DNA of 64,000 nucleotides, from contig RHPI01003536.1 of the NCBI GenBank assembly GCA_009103225.1, positions 72,759 to 136,758 of the forward strand, in the 5' to 3' direction. The stretch is from Chlorokybus atmophyticus. Taxonomy: Eukaryota; Streptophyta; Chlorokybophyceae; Chlorokybales; Chlorokybaceae. The position numbers and the translations under genes were made by a program. Of this stretch, positions 10,407 through 20,630 are shown piece after piece; the first letter of the stretch is position 1; each line of letters opens with the position of its first letter. The notes under the pieces were generated by a model. That model made no database searches and was not told where the DNA came from. It saw nothing but the letters and a program-made list of their open reading frames with translations.

Positions 10407-11240
10407 TGTCATGCCTATCGCCCAAGCATGCCAGTCATCATCGGGCATGCCTACAGCGAGACCCTCGCCCGGCTTACCAGCATGGCGACCCGCGTGCGTC
10501 TCTGACCAGTAGCTAGGTCATGTCTCTAGAGTAGCTCATGACCATAGCCTACATAGGCACCGCGCGTAGCTGTTTAGTTGTGAGTTCAGTTATAAGTTGG
10601 GTTCTATATCGAGTGGTGATTTCCTGTGGAAATAGCCTCGATATGACCGTTAGCTTATGTTCTGGACAGTCATGAGTTGACTTGTATAAGTAGGCACAGT
10701 GTTCACCGGATCAGCTGGTAACACTGTAAGTGAGAAAGCTAAGAGCTTGTGAAGCGACTTGAACTACGAAACACCCCGTCCCGGTTCCCAAGAATCCCCT
10801 CACCGTGTGAGAGCCTGTGCATGTTCTTATGCACTGTGCTTGTCTTTGCTGTGAGCTTTGTGTACTTGGTCGCGGTGTGCTTTTAGCATCAGTCAGGGTA
10901 TAGCTTCCACGTGTTGCTTGCTCATTCACCTCACTTAACAGTGTAATTTCTCTTCCACTCATGCAAAGAACTGTGTAAACAGCACTACCTATAGTAGTGG
11001 CTTGTTGACTTTGTGTGCTACAGCACAGCATGTACACTAGGGAGAGCACCGACTCCATCTGCCCGTACTACCCAGCAGCAGCAGACCAGCTGCACAAAGC
11101 ACTTGTCACCATGAGGGTTGGGGTTATCTTTTGCTTTTTGCTGCACGTTGCACAGGTGGCGCAGCAGCATGTCCAGCACTGCATGGCTGTCCATGCAGCT
11201 GTCCGAGACAGCGTGACCCTCGACTCCCCTCGACCCGACA
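10407..11240 (+). repeat. 3' LTR
   Basis: 834 bases from TGTCATGCC to CCCGACA. The first 605 match the 5' LTR; the last 243 repeat the segment just upstream of this LTR (10162-10404). It is followed by GTGT, which also precedes the 5' LTR. Confidence 0.8.
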
Positions 11241-11244
11241 GTGT

Positions 11245-11594
11245 TTCCCCTCATTTCCCCACTAAAAATTGCTCAAAATAATGCATGCTGCAAGAAAAGT
11301 TGTCGTCCACTGTTTGTCAAGTTGGTATTCATGTGTATGTCAAGGATTGTTGTGGCCTTTATGTGGGTCTTTGCAATCTTACATAATGGATGTTCGCTGT
11401 ATTAAAAGCAGCTTACTTATCCGATTGGTCAGAATCTGCCAACTGGATCGCTTGCGGCGAGGACAAGTCTGTAAGTCCGCTCCTCCCTTTTTACCGCGTC
11501 GGCATAGGGTGAGGATTGAACCCCTAGACTTTTCGAATGCGAAGCTGATACAGCTCATGGCTGAAGTGCTTAGCAAGTGCGCTACCCCATCAGG
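11245..11594. other. Spacer between the retrotransposon and the tandem repeat
   Basis: No gene seen. On the minus strand 11490-11600 has a string resembling a Pol III box B (GGTTCAATCC), but no convincing tRNA fold could be drawn. Confidence 0.5.
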
Positions 11595-12205
11595 ACCCGC
11601 CAGGGTATTCCATGTACTATACATTGAGTATCCATTATAATTACAATATACCTTATCATCCTTGTCACATCCATGATGCCCATCGACCTGACGCCTTCTG
11701 TGCATGCTCGTAACTCGTAACATGCAACACATGGGATTTTTGATTTATTAATGATTGTAATTTACATCTTTATTTAATATTAATGCATGCACCCCCCGAA
11801 GACTCGCCAGGGTATTCCATGTACTGTACATTTTATATCCACTATTATTACAATTATACCTTATCATGCTCACCGCAGCTATGATGCCTTTGGACCTGAC
11901 GCCTCTTGTGCATGCTCGTAACTCGTCACATGCAACGCGTGGGATTATTACGTTGTTGACAATCGTGGTTTTAATCCTTGTTCAATACTATTGCACGCAC
12001 CCCCAAAGACCCGCCAGGGTGTTCCATGTTCTATGTATTGAATATCCATCCATATTAACATCTTAACTTATCTTGCTTACCGCTACCGTGTTGCCCTTGA
12101 ACCTAACGCCTCTCGCATGCTTGTAACTCATCGCGTGCATCACATGGGATTTTTTATTATTAACCATCGTGGTTTATTGCTTTTTATTACACATTATTGC
12201 ACGCT
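11595..12205. repeat. Three tandem copies of a 207-bp repeat
   Basis: The anchor acccgccagggt (variant actcgccagggt) recurs at 11595, 11802 and 12009, an exact 207-bp spacing. Each copy continues with a similar tattccatgt, a TTATCAT motif, a gacctgacgcc-like motif, and a catgctcgtaactcgt / gcatgggatt segment. Copies are diverged by substitutions and small indels. No coding potential. Confidence 0.85.
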
Positions 12206-13327
12206 TTCACCGTAACATCAACTGTAACATAAAAGGGATGCATATCCGTGCCTGCCAACAAGTTGTCTATTATCATCATATTTAACAACCATGTAGATCG
12301 TGATCATGCAAAGTTCAAGTTATTAGATCTGATATGAAGGTTGTGAGTGATGGCTCACGACATAATGCCCTGCAAGTGTGATTATAATCCTTGGCGATGG
12401 GATAAAAGGAAAGGCTTTGGATGATTGGCGGCCCTAAAGTAGTGCTTGAGTTAATGGTTTAACGCAATTAAGGTTGAAGGTAGCACGTCATCAACTGTCT
12501 AGAGGCTAATCATTGCACAAATAACAAGGCCACTGCGTTCTATGCGTACCGCATTCCATAGTCAATGCGTTCAGCATGAATCTTGGCAATATGTACCACA
12601 CAATATAAAACCCACTAATCACTGTTATTGAGCACAACGCATGCAGCTGATGTGCTACTTGTTGACAGACGTGATTCGGCCAATTGCATGTGCTGCAGTT
12701 TACCCTCGCTGTAATCACACTCTTTCTTGCGACACCCTCTCAGTAGTGACAATTTGCTGATTACCCGTTATACATAAGGCAATTTTCCACCTTTGTATTG
12801 ACTATCACTCTCCCTATAAGGACAATCAGGGCTAGTAGAGAGCGTCGCTATAAACAGGGCAACATATATGAAATCATTGATTAGGGTTTGCAAACCTCAT
12901 TATAGTGATCGTCATTATATATATATAAAATGTCATGAACACTTTGATGTAATGCTCAATTATCAGTTTCGAGATGTCCGATGCCTAATGCATACACATG
13001 TTACTTGTTTTTGTTATCAAGTATTTATATTTTGCTAATAAATCTCGTCACAATGACGGATGGTCATCAATTAGCATCAATGCGTTGTAGTGACCGTCCG
13101 TCACTACATCGAATGAACGACACCTCCGTACAATGACAAAATGCCTCAAGACATGTATGGTCACTACATCGAGGGTAGATTGACACTACACCATTCACTC
13201 ACATATCCAAAGTATGCAATCACACAACCCTCACGGCAACCATTGCAGAACTTGATGCCGTGGGTGCACAGCGTTCACTACATAAGGCAAACCTTCAGCC
13301 CAGCAGCACCCAACTTACATGCGCTGG
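12206..13327. other. AT-rich intergenic region
   Basis: No gene recognised. There are short AT dinucleotide runs near 12918-12930. The right end is the 3' flank of the TFIIA gene. Confidence 0.5.
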
Positions 13328-15779
13328 TCACCATTCAAACTCGCCTTGAGCCTGTGCATAGAGACCGCAACCATTAGCAGACCAGCAGGCGACCACCAGT
13401 ATGCACAGCAGTAGCAATGTACTACCTTGGCAAACACAACGTCTTTTCCATTTATGTGCATGATGCCATCTTTAAGACTGCATTTCCATTTGTTCTTCGT
13501 TCTTGAAACCTACAACAAAGCATTAGGGCAAAATACAAAGTGCGAGTCACAGCACTGCAACAAGATCGAATGCAGTCGTATGCATAGAGCTGTGCTGCAC
13601 AACGGTGTAGCCAGCACCTTATCAAACTGTGCAAGCACCAAGTTTGTTGTCTCGGGCTCAGCGTCATCGTTCGCATCATCCTCATCCTCGTCATCGTCTT
13701 CATTGAGGTCGCCATCAAGATCATCCTGCGCACAAGATGACGTGTTATTGGAACCCAGAACATACGGGCATGTCAAGTTGCTGATGCAGAGCGGCATTGG
13801 AGCCAACAGGAGAGCAGTCGACTAGCCATATGCTTTGCAAACAGACAAGTGGTAACAGTTGCTGAGTGTCAACACCTCAGCCCCACTGCTTCCCGGAGCG
13901 CCTCCTCGTATCCTTGCAACACCATCCCAACCAGAGGTGTCTGCGCCAACCGACAGCAGGTTATGGACTAGTGTTGTTCATCTAACTACACCGCATTGTG
14001 ATAATACACTGCAACACACTTTGTTCCAAAGCTCACCAGCATTGAGATCTAGTGCTGGTTCCGCGGGGCGTTGTGCAGTCGTGTTGGGTGCAGGTATAGG
14101 TCGTCGCTGCGAGCATAACATTTCGTCAACGTCATCAGCGTGCCTATCCTTTCATGCGGCAATCATCGGCATGCAAGAACAATACCTGAACAATGGGTTG
14201 TGAGGGCGGCGCAACAGCATAACCGGCGGGCTGCAGGACTGCAGTTGGTTGGCCCCTGCCAGCAGGTGCTCTACTCTGCACCACCATAGGCGGGCCAGCC
14301 TCGTCCCGCGTGCGCTTGATGCCTCCAGACCCAAACAAGTCCTGCGACAGGATACAAAAAGGTGGGTGATGCGTGCAATGATACAGATTTCGTGGAGATT
14401 GACAGGGGAAGAGAGTAAAGCCGGCTGCGCTGTGCTGCTGCTGCAGCGCGCGTACCAGCGCGGCACTGCCCTGTGCAACCGGCGCCAAGCCGGACACGCC
14501 TGCAAGCAGTGGTCCCCGCATTTGAACAAACCCCTTTGCAATGATGCTGTGGGGTGGGTGGGAAACACTCACTCATCCGGCAAGCACACCTGGATCAAAC
14601 TTGACGTCTTGCTGCTGTGTCCACATGTTCGGAGCAGCCTGCATGCATCCACCCATTCATCACCTGATGGGATAGAAAGCAAAAGCAAGCACCCCACACA
14701 CTGCACGAGCACAACGCAACTGACCATGTACGGCTGCGGGCGACCTATACTTGGAACAACAGTTGTGCTTGGGGCCAGATTCTGCATGGCAATCAAGGGA
14801 ATGTCATTACAGGCCTCCACCACATTGTGCAACAAGCAGTACTGTGTCCCAAAGCAACGAAAGGGGCGCTTCGTACCAAGTCATACCCCGCGCTGCCCCC
14901 GCTGTAGTATGCAGAGTTGCCGTGTTCCTCCGGCACGGCGGCAATCTGCGCGCTGTGTAATGCAGCATCGTCATAACCGGGCAGCTGCACGGCACCAGTC
15001 TGGCGCAGCTTCGTCTCCCACAACTGCAGGCAGACATTTGGGTGTGCACACAAAGCCAACTGAGGCATGTTTGTGGAACGCATGCAACCATAATGTACAT
15101 GCATTACACAAGATATTCGTAGCTTCATGAAAACTGTCGATGCAATATCGCTAACCTACAGTGTGACGCTGTGCACCAAATCATGCTGCGGACGGAATCC
15201 TGCACCAAGTCACACATCTGTTCGGTATTAGCTAATGACACTGACTGCTGTGCACGACGCACACCAGCAAAGGTTATTGCAATCGAGTGACAACTGGAGA
15301 TGCTATGCAAGTGCTATTGAGAGCCCTACACAATGTCGCTTGTTTACTACCACCGAACAAATGGTATGAACAAGTACAGATGCAGCAAAGCCCAAACGAC
15401 TGTTGGGCTTCCTGATGGCATTGCCTCTCAGTTAAGTTTTGCTTTAAAAAACAAACAAGTAACAGTTTGTGCAAGACCACATGTTGACACTTGATGGAAA
15501 GAAACACTGGCAATTTCTGCGTTTCTTTTAGACAGACGCTTTTCCGATTGCAGACGACGATCAGAGCGCGCAATGCAACATTCTCAGATAGCGAGGTTAT
15601 ACTAGCGAACTGCGTGCACCGTCACGCTAAATTACTAGTACTGTCTCCATTCGAGTACACACACGCACCTGCTGCAGCTCCAGGAGCACCGTCTCTTCCA
15701 CCCCATCATTTTGGAAATCCGTGCGCATGGAGGCGACGACCTCGTCGACAACATGCCTGTACACATCGGAGGTGTCCAT
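13328..15779 (-). CDS. TFIIA-L: Transcription initiation factor IIA large (alpha/beta) subunit
   Basis: Subunit of TFIIA, which stabilises TBP on the TATA box in RNA polymerase II initiation. Eleven exons, in transcript order: 15669-15779, 14877-15023, 14725-14781, 14590-14638, 14456-14499, 14186-14341, 14037-14106, 13876-13940, 13618-13725, 13426-13509, 13328-13351 (304 residues). The N-terminal helical domain (MDTSDVYRHVVDEVV, then LWETKL after intron 1) and the C-terminal beta-barrel (NLVLAQFDK, KWKCSLKDGIMHINGKD, ending GEFEW) match the family well. Between them is the expected poorly conserved Gln/Pro/Ala linker, then an Asp/Glu-rich run (DEDEDDANDD). The outer exons are firm; exons 4, 5, 7 and 8 in the linker rest on splice sites and frame only. 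Divergent from the LSM10-like gene, 368 bp away. Confidence 0.88.
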
Positions 15780-16147
15780 CCTCACGCAGAGAACAACCGT
15801 TTGACTCCGTCTGACCGCCGCCGCCGCCGCGGACAACGACGGCAATGCCAACACCCTCCTCAGGGCGTCAAAACAAGTTTATATACGGCTCAAACCCTAG
15901 CTCAAACATCATGAGATCGCCTGCGTTCATAAGACACCTTGCAGGAAAAACGCCTGCCGCCTGCTCTGAAATCAGCTGCGACGACTGCCGGAAGCCCCTG
16001 CCTTGTTAAGACCCAGCTAGGACAGCCATATATTGGCTTGTTCTCCTGGCGTACTTGCGTTGGTGGCTGTGAACATTAGCGAGGGTGTTGTCGCTTGTGG
16101 ACGAGGTTGGGCGGAGGGTTTTAGTCGCTGCAAGTAGTAGTTGTGCG
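15780..16147. promoter_or_regulatory. Shared upstream region of TFIIA-L and LSM10-like genes
   Basis: The 368 bases between two divergent start codons must hold both promoters and 5' untranslated regions. No clear TATA box or other motif was identified. Confidence 0.5.
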
Positions 16148-17224
16148 ATGGTGCGGAAGGGGCGGCGGTCTGAGCGTACGCTGGCGTGCGCGGTGCAGGT
16201 AGAATAGGTCCAGTTATGAGCCCGCACATGCTGGATGAATGAATGCGTGGCGGAAGCCTGTGGTTTGTTTGCGACTGGACAATGCCATTTGCTCTCACCT
16301 CGCTCATTCCTCATAATCTCATAACTTAGGCTGCAGAGATCAACGCCCTGCAAGCAGCATGCACAAATTTGTGCCGGGCTTGTTGCCATGCAGCACAAGA
16401 TGCAGCACATGTTCGTGTAAAGTGTGCATTGGCAGTGCTTGTCGACTACTTTATGTGACTTCAAGTACATGACATGATGTGCGGCCACACTGCACGCAAC
16501 TTAGAGGCGTTGGCAGGCTCTGCAAGGAGAACTTGTCGCTGTGGAATTGCGGAACGACACTGTCATCAAGGGCCATTTGGAGCATGCAGACGATGCCATG
16601 AAGTGAGTTTGCTGCAGGTTATTGCAGTTGGTTTGACTGTGACCTGAATGTGCTGGTTCTGAAAGGCGTAAAATTCTGGCAGTCTCACCATAAAAGACGC
16701 GCAGGTTACTCCACTGCAGGTGCGGTTATGTACACATGGTTGAATGCACATCGCAGGCAATGCAGCCTCATGTGCATTGTCAGGGTCTTGTGTGCATACA
16801 AGGCTGGAGAAAGAAAGCTATGCTGTGTTCCCTATTATGCATTGTACACGAATAAACGCATTGTTTGTGAAGTAGGTTCTTGTGTGCTTGCATGCCAGGG
16901 CCAAACACGCATCCATGACGCCATCTTTATCAAGTCTGATCAAGTGCGCTTCGTGCACATACCCTCCTCCATCATTGTGCGCTCCGCAGTGGAGCAGCAG
17001 GTGCGCCCATCACACTTGGATGCGTTATGTCTAATTCTGTTGGCTCGCTCTTGTCGGCCAGCACGTTTGCCACCCGTCATTTCTGTTTGGAATAACAGCG
17101 CAAGCGTCGGGATGATGCGGAGTCCATGTACGGCCAAGCCAAGGCAGCTGGTGGGAACCAAGCGCAGAAGCCATCTTTGCATCCGTCGGAGTCAAAAGCA
17201 GCGCAGGCTGGCATGCAAGTATGA
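16148..17224 (+). CDS. LSM10: LSM10-like Sm protein
   Basis: Sm-fold RNA-binding protein. LSM10 replaces SmD1 in the animal U7 snRNP that processes histone pre-mRNA 3' ends. Five exons: 16148-16198, 16517-16602, 16683-16719, 16899-17000, 17099-17224 (133 residues). The Sm1 motif reads VAVELRNDTVIKGHLE with HADDAMN after it. The Sm2 region reads FIKSDQVRFVHIP, where the final VHIP resembles LSM10 (RYVHIP) more than other Sm proteins. A basic first exon (MVRKGRRSERT) parallels the LSM10 N terminus. The tail after exon 4 is basic and Gln/Ala-rich. SmD1- or LSM2-like identity is the main alternative. The first exon was chosen because it gives the right phase and a matching N terminus. Confidence 0.78.
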
Positions 17225-18116
17225 AGTTTGATTGAACTGATGAACCAAGGCAGCTTTACACCACTCGGTCCTTTCCTGCTGGCTGATGGTCGTTCCCTTG
17301 CTGGTAGGCAACACGATGCGATGTAACTTTGTTGTTGACACCATTGTGATTTGAACCCACTACAGGTCGTTGCGGTCATCACCAATGTGACATATCTGAC
17401 ATAACAGTTGTCTGTCAGGTTTGGCATTCAACCGCATGCGCAATGAGAGTCTACAAGATCGCCACGCAAGCATAAGGCGTGGTGCAAGCGACATCGACAA
17501 GCACCACCGTGTTGCCACTGTCTGGCAGGTTCTTGAGCGCTTGCTGGTTACACCAGGAGCAACACTGCACGCCTATGAGCACACTGTGCACATGTTGCTG
17601 TGCTAAGGCTGGAACAATGCGAGCAACACTATCAAACGGTTTTAGTGGTGCCAATGCGGCCAACCCATCTTTAGTGCACAGACAAGTCTGTCAGTCAGTT
17701 GTTGCACTGAACATAGACTTATAATCTGCAGAAGGTACTTGGCTAGCGACAGCACTTCAGAGCACAGGCCCTGGTACCAAGCGTGCTTGCCACAAAGTGT
17801 ACCTGCATGGTTGGTTTTAATATGTTAGCATAACCAAAGGGTGCGCATGCTTGTGTGGGTGCTAGTGACTGCCGGAGTTACACAACTCGCCTTGCATGTG
17901 GGTGGCACTTTGTTGGAGAGACTGTACGGGCAGGCAAGCAGTGCAACTGCTTGTGTGAATGCACTCGTACGCACTCATAGGCGCACTGGCATGATGCGCA
18001 ACCATCAGCTCCAGTCATCAGTCAGCTTGGGCTTTGCTGACGGCGGCTTCCCTGCAGCACACTCGTGAGTCACATATGCATCACTTGCACTTTTTGTACA
18101 CACTCCTCCCAATGTG
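17225..18116. other. Convergent intergenic region
   Basis: Lies between the 3' ends of the LSM10-like and GT29 genes. Short open frames show no family resemblance and no repeats stand out. Confidence 0.5.
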
Positions 18117-20136
18117 TCATGTGTCCGATCTGCTTAGCACGCATTTCCAGCAGCACACCAACAGAGCCATCAACACACCGGCTTGCATGCCGCACTGGCG
18201 GTTGTGCCTGTCGTCCCCGCGGTCATACTCGCAGTACCTCACGTGTCCCTCACGATGCAGCGCAAGCATCAGGTCCCGCTCCGCGTCGAACGAGTGCGTG
18301 GGGTTCATGGAGTTCTTCTTCGCGTTGTGCGCCGGCGTGAACAGGTGGAAGTAGTGGTACCCGCTGTTGCTGTTGGACTTGTCGTTGTCGTCTTTGGTGG
18401 TGGTGTGGTCGTCCTCGATGCCCGCATTGAGACCGAAACCGTATATCGTCACGTTGCGGCACAGTTGAAACATCGTGAACACCGCAGCGTATCCTGATGA
18501 TGGCTGAAACAAGAAAAGGCTACTGCTGTGTTACTCGTTTCTGTTTGCATGTGAGATCAGATACCAACACAACAAATTTACCGTGGAGCCACCAAAGTAA
18601 GGGCCTCGTTTGACATCATCAAGCTTGGTTCGGTACGCGACAAGCAGCCTCCGCGCCGCACTGAGGAGAGTGAGAGACACTCTCAACATCACATTCTGAA
18701 GGGAGAAGTTGACAACACGACATGAATAGCGAGTGGCACTTGTGTGCATGTACCCTATTACGCGGGAGGATAGGAAGAGTGCGCGCACGTCGGGACGCGC
18801 CTCGGCCAGGTAGCACGCCAGCCTGTCGTACGCCCTCGCCGTCGAGCGCGTCACAATCAACGTCACCTCCTGCTCCAATGGCAAACCTGTGGACGCAGAA
18901 GCATTGTTGATGTCTATGTTGTGAATGTTGCGATGCATCTAGCCTATGTTGTACAGTTGGATGCACTGTGCAGACTGCTGATACTCCTTGACTTATGCTG
19001 CGATGCATTTGCGTACAATTCCAACACGTGCATCTGTCACATACAAGCACAGCCACGCGTGCACACACGCGTGTCCAAACACGAACCTTCTTCGACAAAG
19101 TGCACATCGGCATACTTGTTGGTCCAGCGCGTGTTGATCAGCCTAAACGTGGTCTTCTCGCCAACATGCCGCGCGTACCGCTTTGTCGGCGCCTGTTTGG
19201 CACAGATTGAGACACTGAAGATGCATGCGTGTGCCGATACACACGCGCGCATGTGCTTGGTGTTGCATTCGTGTCATGCCAAACAACGGCACAACAATCT
19301 GGCACGCAACATCCTGCATGCGCACGCATGCACGCACGCACTTGGTTGATGCGCACGACGACCGTGTGCGAGTCGATCGCTCGCCCGAACGCGGAACTGA
19401 GCAGCGAGCCCGCTGACCCAACCACCGCGCACGAGTCGAACTCGTAGCGACCAAGCGCAATACTCCCATTGATGGGAAAAGAACTGTGTGCATATGAGAG
19501 TGAATGTGAATGTGTGTGTGTGTGTGTGCGCGCGCGCGAGAGTGTAAACATATGTGGGTCGTTGTGCGTGTGCGCGCACGCATGCACGCACAACGTGTGA
19601 CATTGAGAACCTCCTACTGTCATTGAGCTATGGGATCTCCCCACCTGTTGTGTTTGAGTCTTTTGAGCTGGTCCGCCGGCAGCACTCTGGCCAGGATGCC
19701 ACGGTGCAGGAACAGGTTCTCCTTCGGGAGCGGCGCGCGCAGCAAGGAAGCATATGGGGCAAATGAAGGCAAGTCCACAGCATAATCTGACAATAGACAA
19801 TTATTCAATCAACGTCACAATTACTCTATATTGTAGCATTGGCTTGTTGAATCAGTTAGTGCTCTCACTTGGTTTGACCCACTCATCTCCTTCCATCCAC
19901 TTGTGCTTGCGGTGATTGCTATCCTCATCGTCGCTATCGACGACGTCATTGATGTCGTGGAGGCGGCGGTGGACAGTGTTTCCGCCGCCGCCGCTGGCCT
20001 GGCCTGGTAGGAGCGAGGCGTGGCGAGCTAGCCAGGTGACGCAGAGTAGGGCGGCGGCGGCGGCGAAGCACACCTGCGGCACGCTCCAGGCCGCCACCTG
20101 TGCAGGCCCAGACCGTTGCTGCTTCCTCAATTTCAT
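18117..20136 (-). CDS. GT29 sialyltransferase-like glycosyltransferase
   Basis: Type II Golgi membrane glycosyltransferase of family GT29. Seven exons, in transcript order: 19869-20136, 19645-19786, 19342-19483, 19087-19192, 18762-18886, 18582-18695, 18117-18503 (427 residues). A basic N-terminus (MKLRKQQR) is followed by a signal anchor (about residues 17-35). Sialylmotif L (CAVVGSAGSLLSSAFG, then RAIDSHTVVVRINQAPT across an intron) lies at about 155-187, and sialylmotif S (PSSGYAAVFTMFQLC) at about 300-314. A YHYF segment and HSFDAERDLML follow. Plant and algal GT29 proteins need not use sialic acid; the substrate cannot be read from sequence. An in-frame ATG upstream at 20310 was not chosen because MKLRKQQR directly precedes the anchor. 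The last exon may be spliced further near its end. Confidence 0.87.
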
Positions 20137-20630
20137 GCTTTCACTCCCACCGGCCTGACCAGGCCACGCCAGACTGTTTGGCCTGGTCAGGCCAGAGCCT
20201 GACAACCACCATCGACAATGGACAGAGTCATACACGTCGACGGTCGACGACCGCAAAACCGAGGTAGTTACATTAACGGCTGACGGCAACACGGAAGAGT
20301 CACCTAACACTACTGTCCCGTCCTCCGTTTAAGTCACGTAGCCCGGCTCTTGAAGCATCCTTTGCACTATGTCTGGGGAAGCCAAAGACTAGAAGCCATC
20401 TTCAGTGACATTGTACCCCAGGGAAGCAGCTCGAGCCAGACTGCAAATTGCTGTTCCAGATTCGCTTCTGCAAAGACGGAGAAACGGCTTCCGCTTCTCT
20501 CTGCTGCTCTGTCGATATTCCTGTCGTCATTGTCATCGTTGTTGCCCTTGTCCTTGTTCTTGTTGGCGGCGGTTTAGTCATCACTGGGAGTGTTGTTGTT
20601 GCCTCTAGGGGTCCTCTGTGTATACCCACC
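20137..20630. promoter_or_regulatory. Shared upstream region of GT29 and transaldolase genes
   Basis: Divergent promoter region of 494 bases. It contains inverted short strings ggcctggtcaggcc around 20150-20195 but no clear core promoter element. Confidence 0.45.

Larger units (their letters stand above)
466..11240 (+). mobile_element. Ty3/Gypsy-like LTR retrotransposon carrying a DNA methyltransferase and a PHD-like finger
   Basis: A 10.8-kb LTR element. Its terminal repeat starts with TG (466 and 10407) and the element ends with CA (11240). GTGT occurs immediately outside both ends (462-465 and 11241-11244), a plausible target-site duplication. One reading frame from 1281 to 10115 encodes Gag with two zinc knuckles, retropepsin, C5 cytosine methyltransferase, reverse transcriptase, RNase H, integrase and a PHD-like finger. 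The RT-RNase H-integrase order is that of Ty3/Gypsy. Three in-frame stops (5400, 7506, 9996) and differences between the two terminal repeats show an aged copy. A purine run that could be the polypurine tract is at 10153-10163. The primer binding site is not clear. Retroelements carrying cytosine methyltransferases have been reported in some algae and dinoflagellates; whether this lineage is known cannot be judged from sequence alone. Confidence 0.9.

Noticed and set aside
11490-11605. tRNA-like string on the minus strand (box B-like GGTTCAATCC)
   Set aside because: No acceptable acceptor stem, D arm or T stem could be paired; at most a remnant of a tRNA-derived repeat.
16006-16488. 160-residue minus-strand open frame
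   Set aside because: Low similarity to anything, Cys/His-rich by chance, and it overlaps the intron and first exon of the LSM10-like gene.
19138-19800. 220-residue minus-strand open frame rich in His/Thr/Arg
   Set aside because: It is exon and intron of the GT29 gene read through; the repeats come from an intron microsatellite.
20448-20630. Hydrophobic N-terminal extension upstream of transaldolase
   Set aside because: In frame, but the ATG at 20631 has a much better start context and directly begins a plastid transit peptide.
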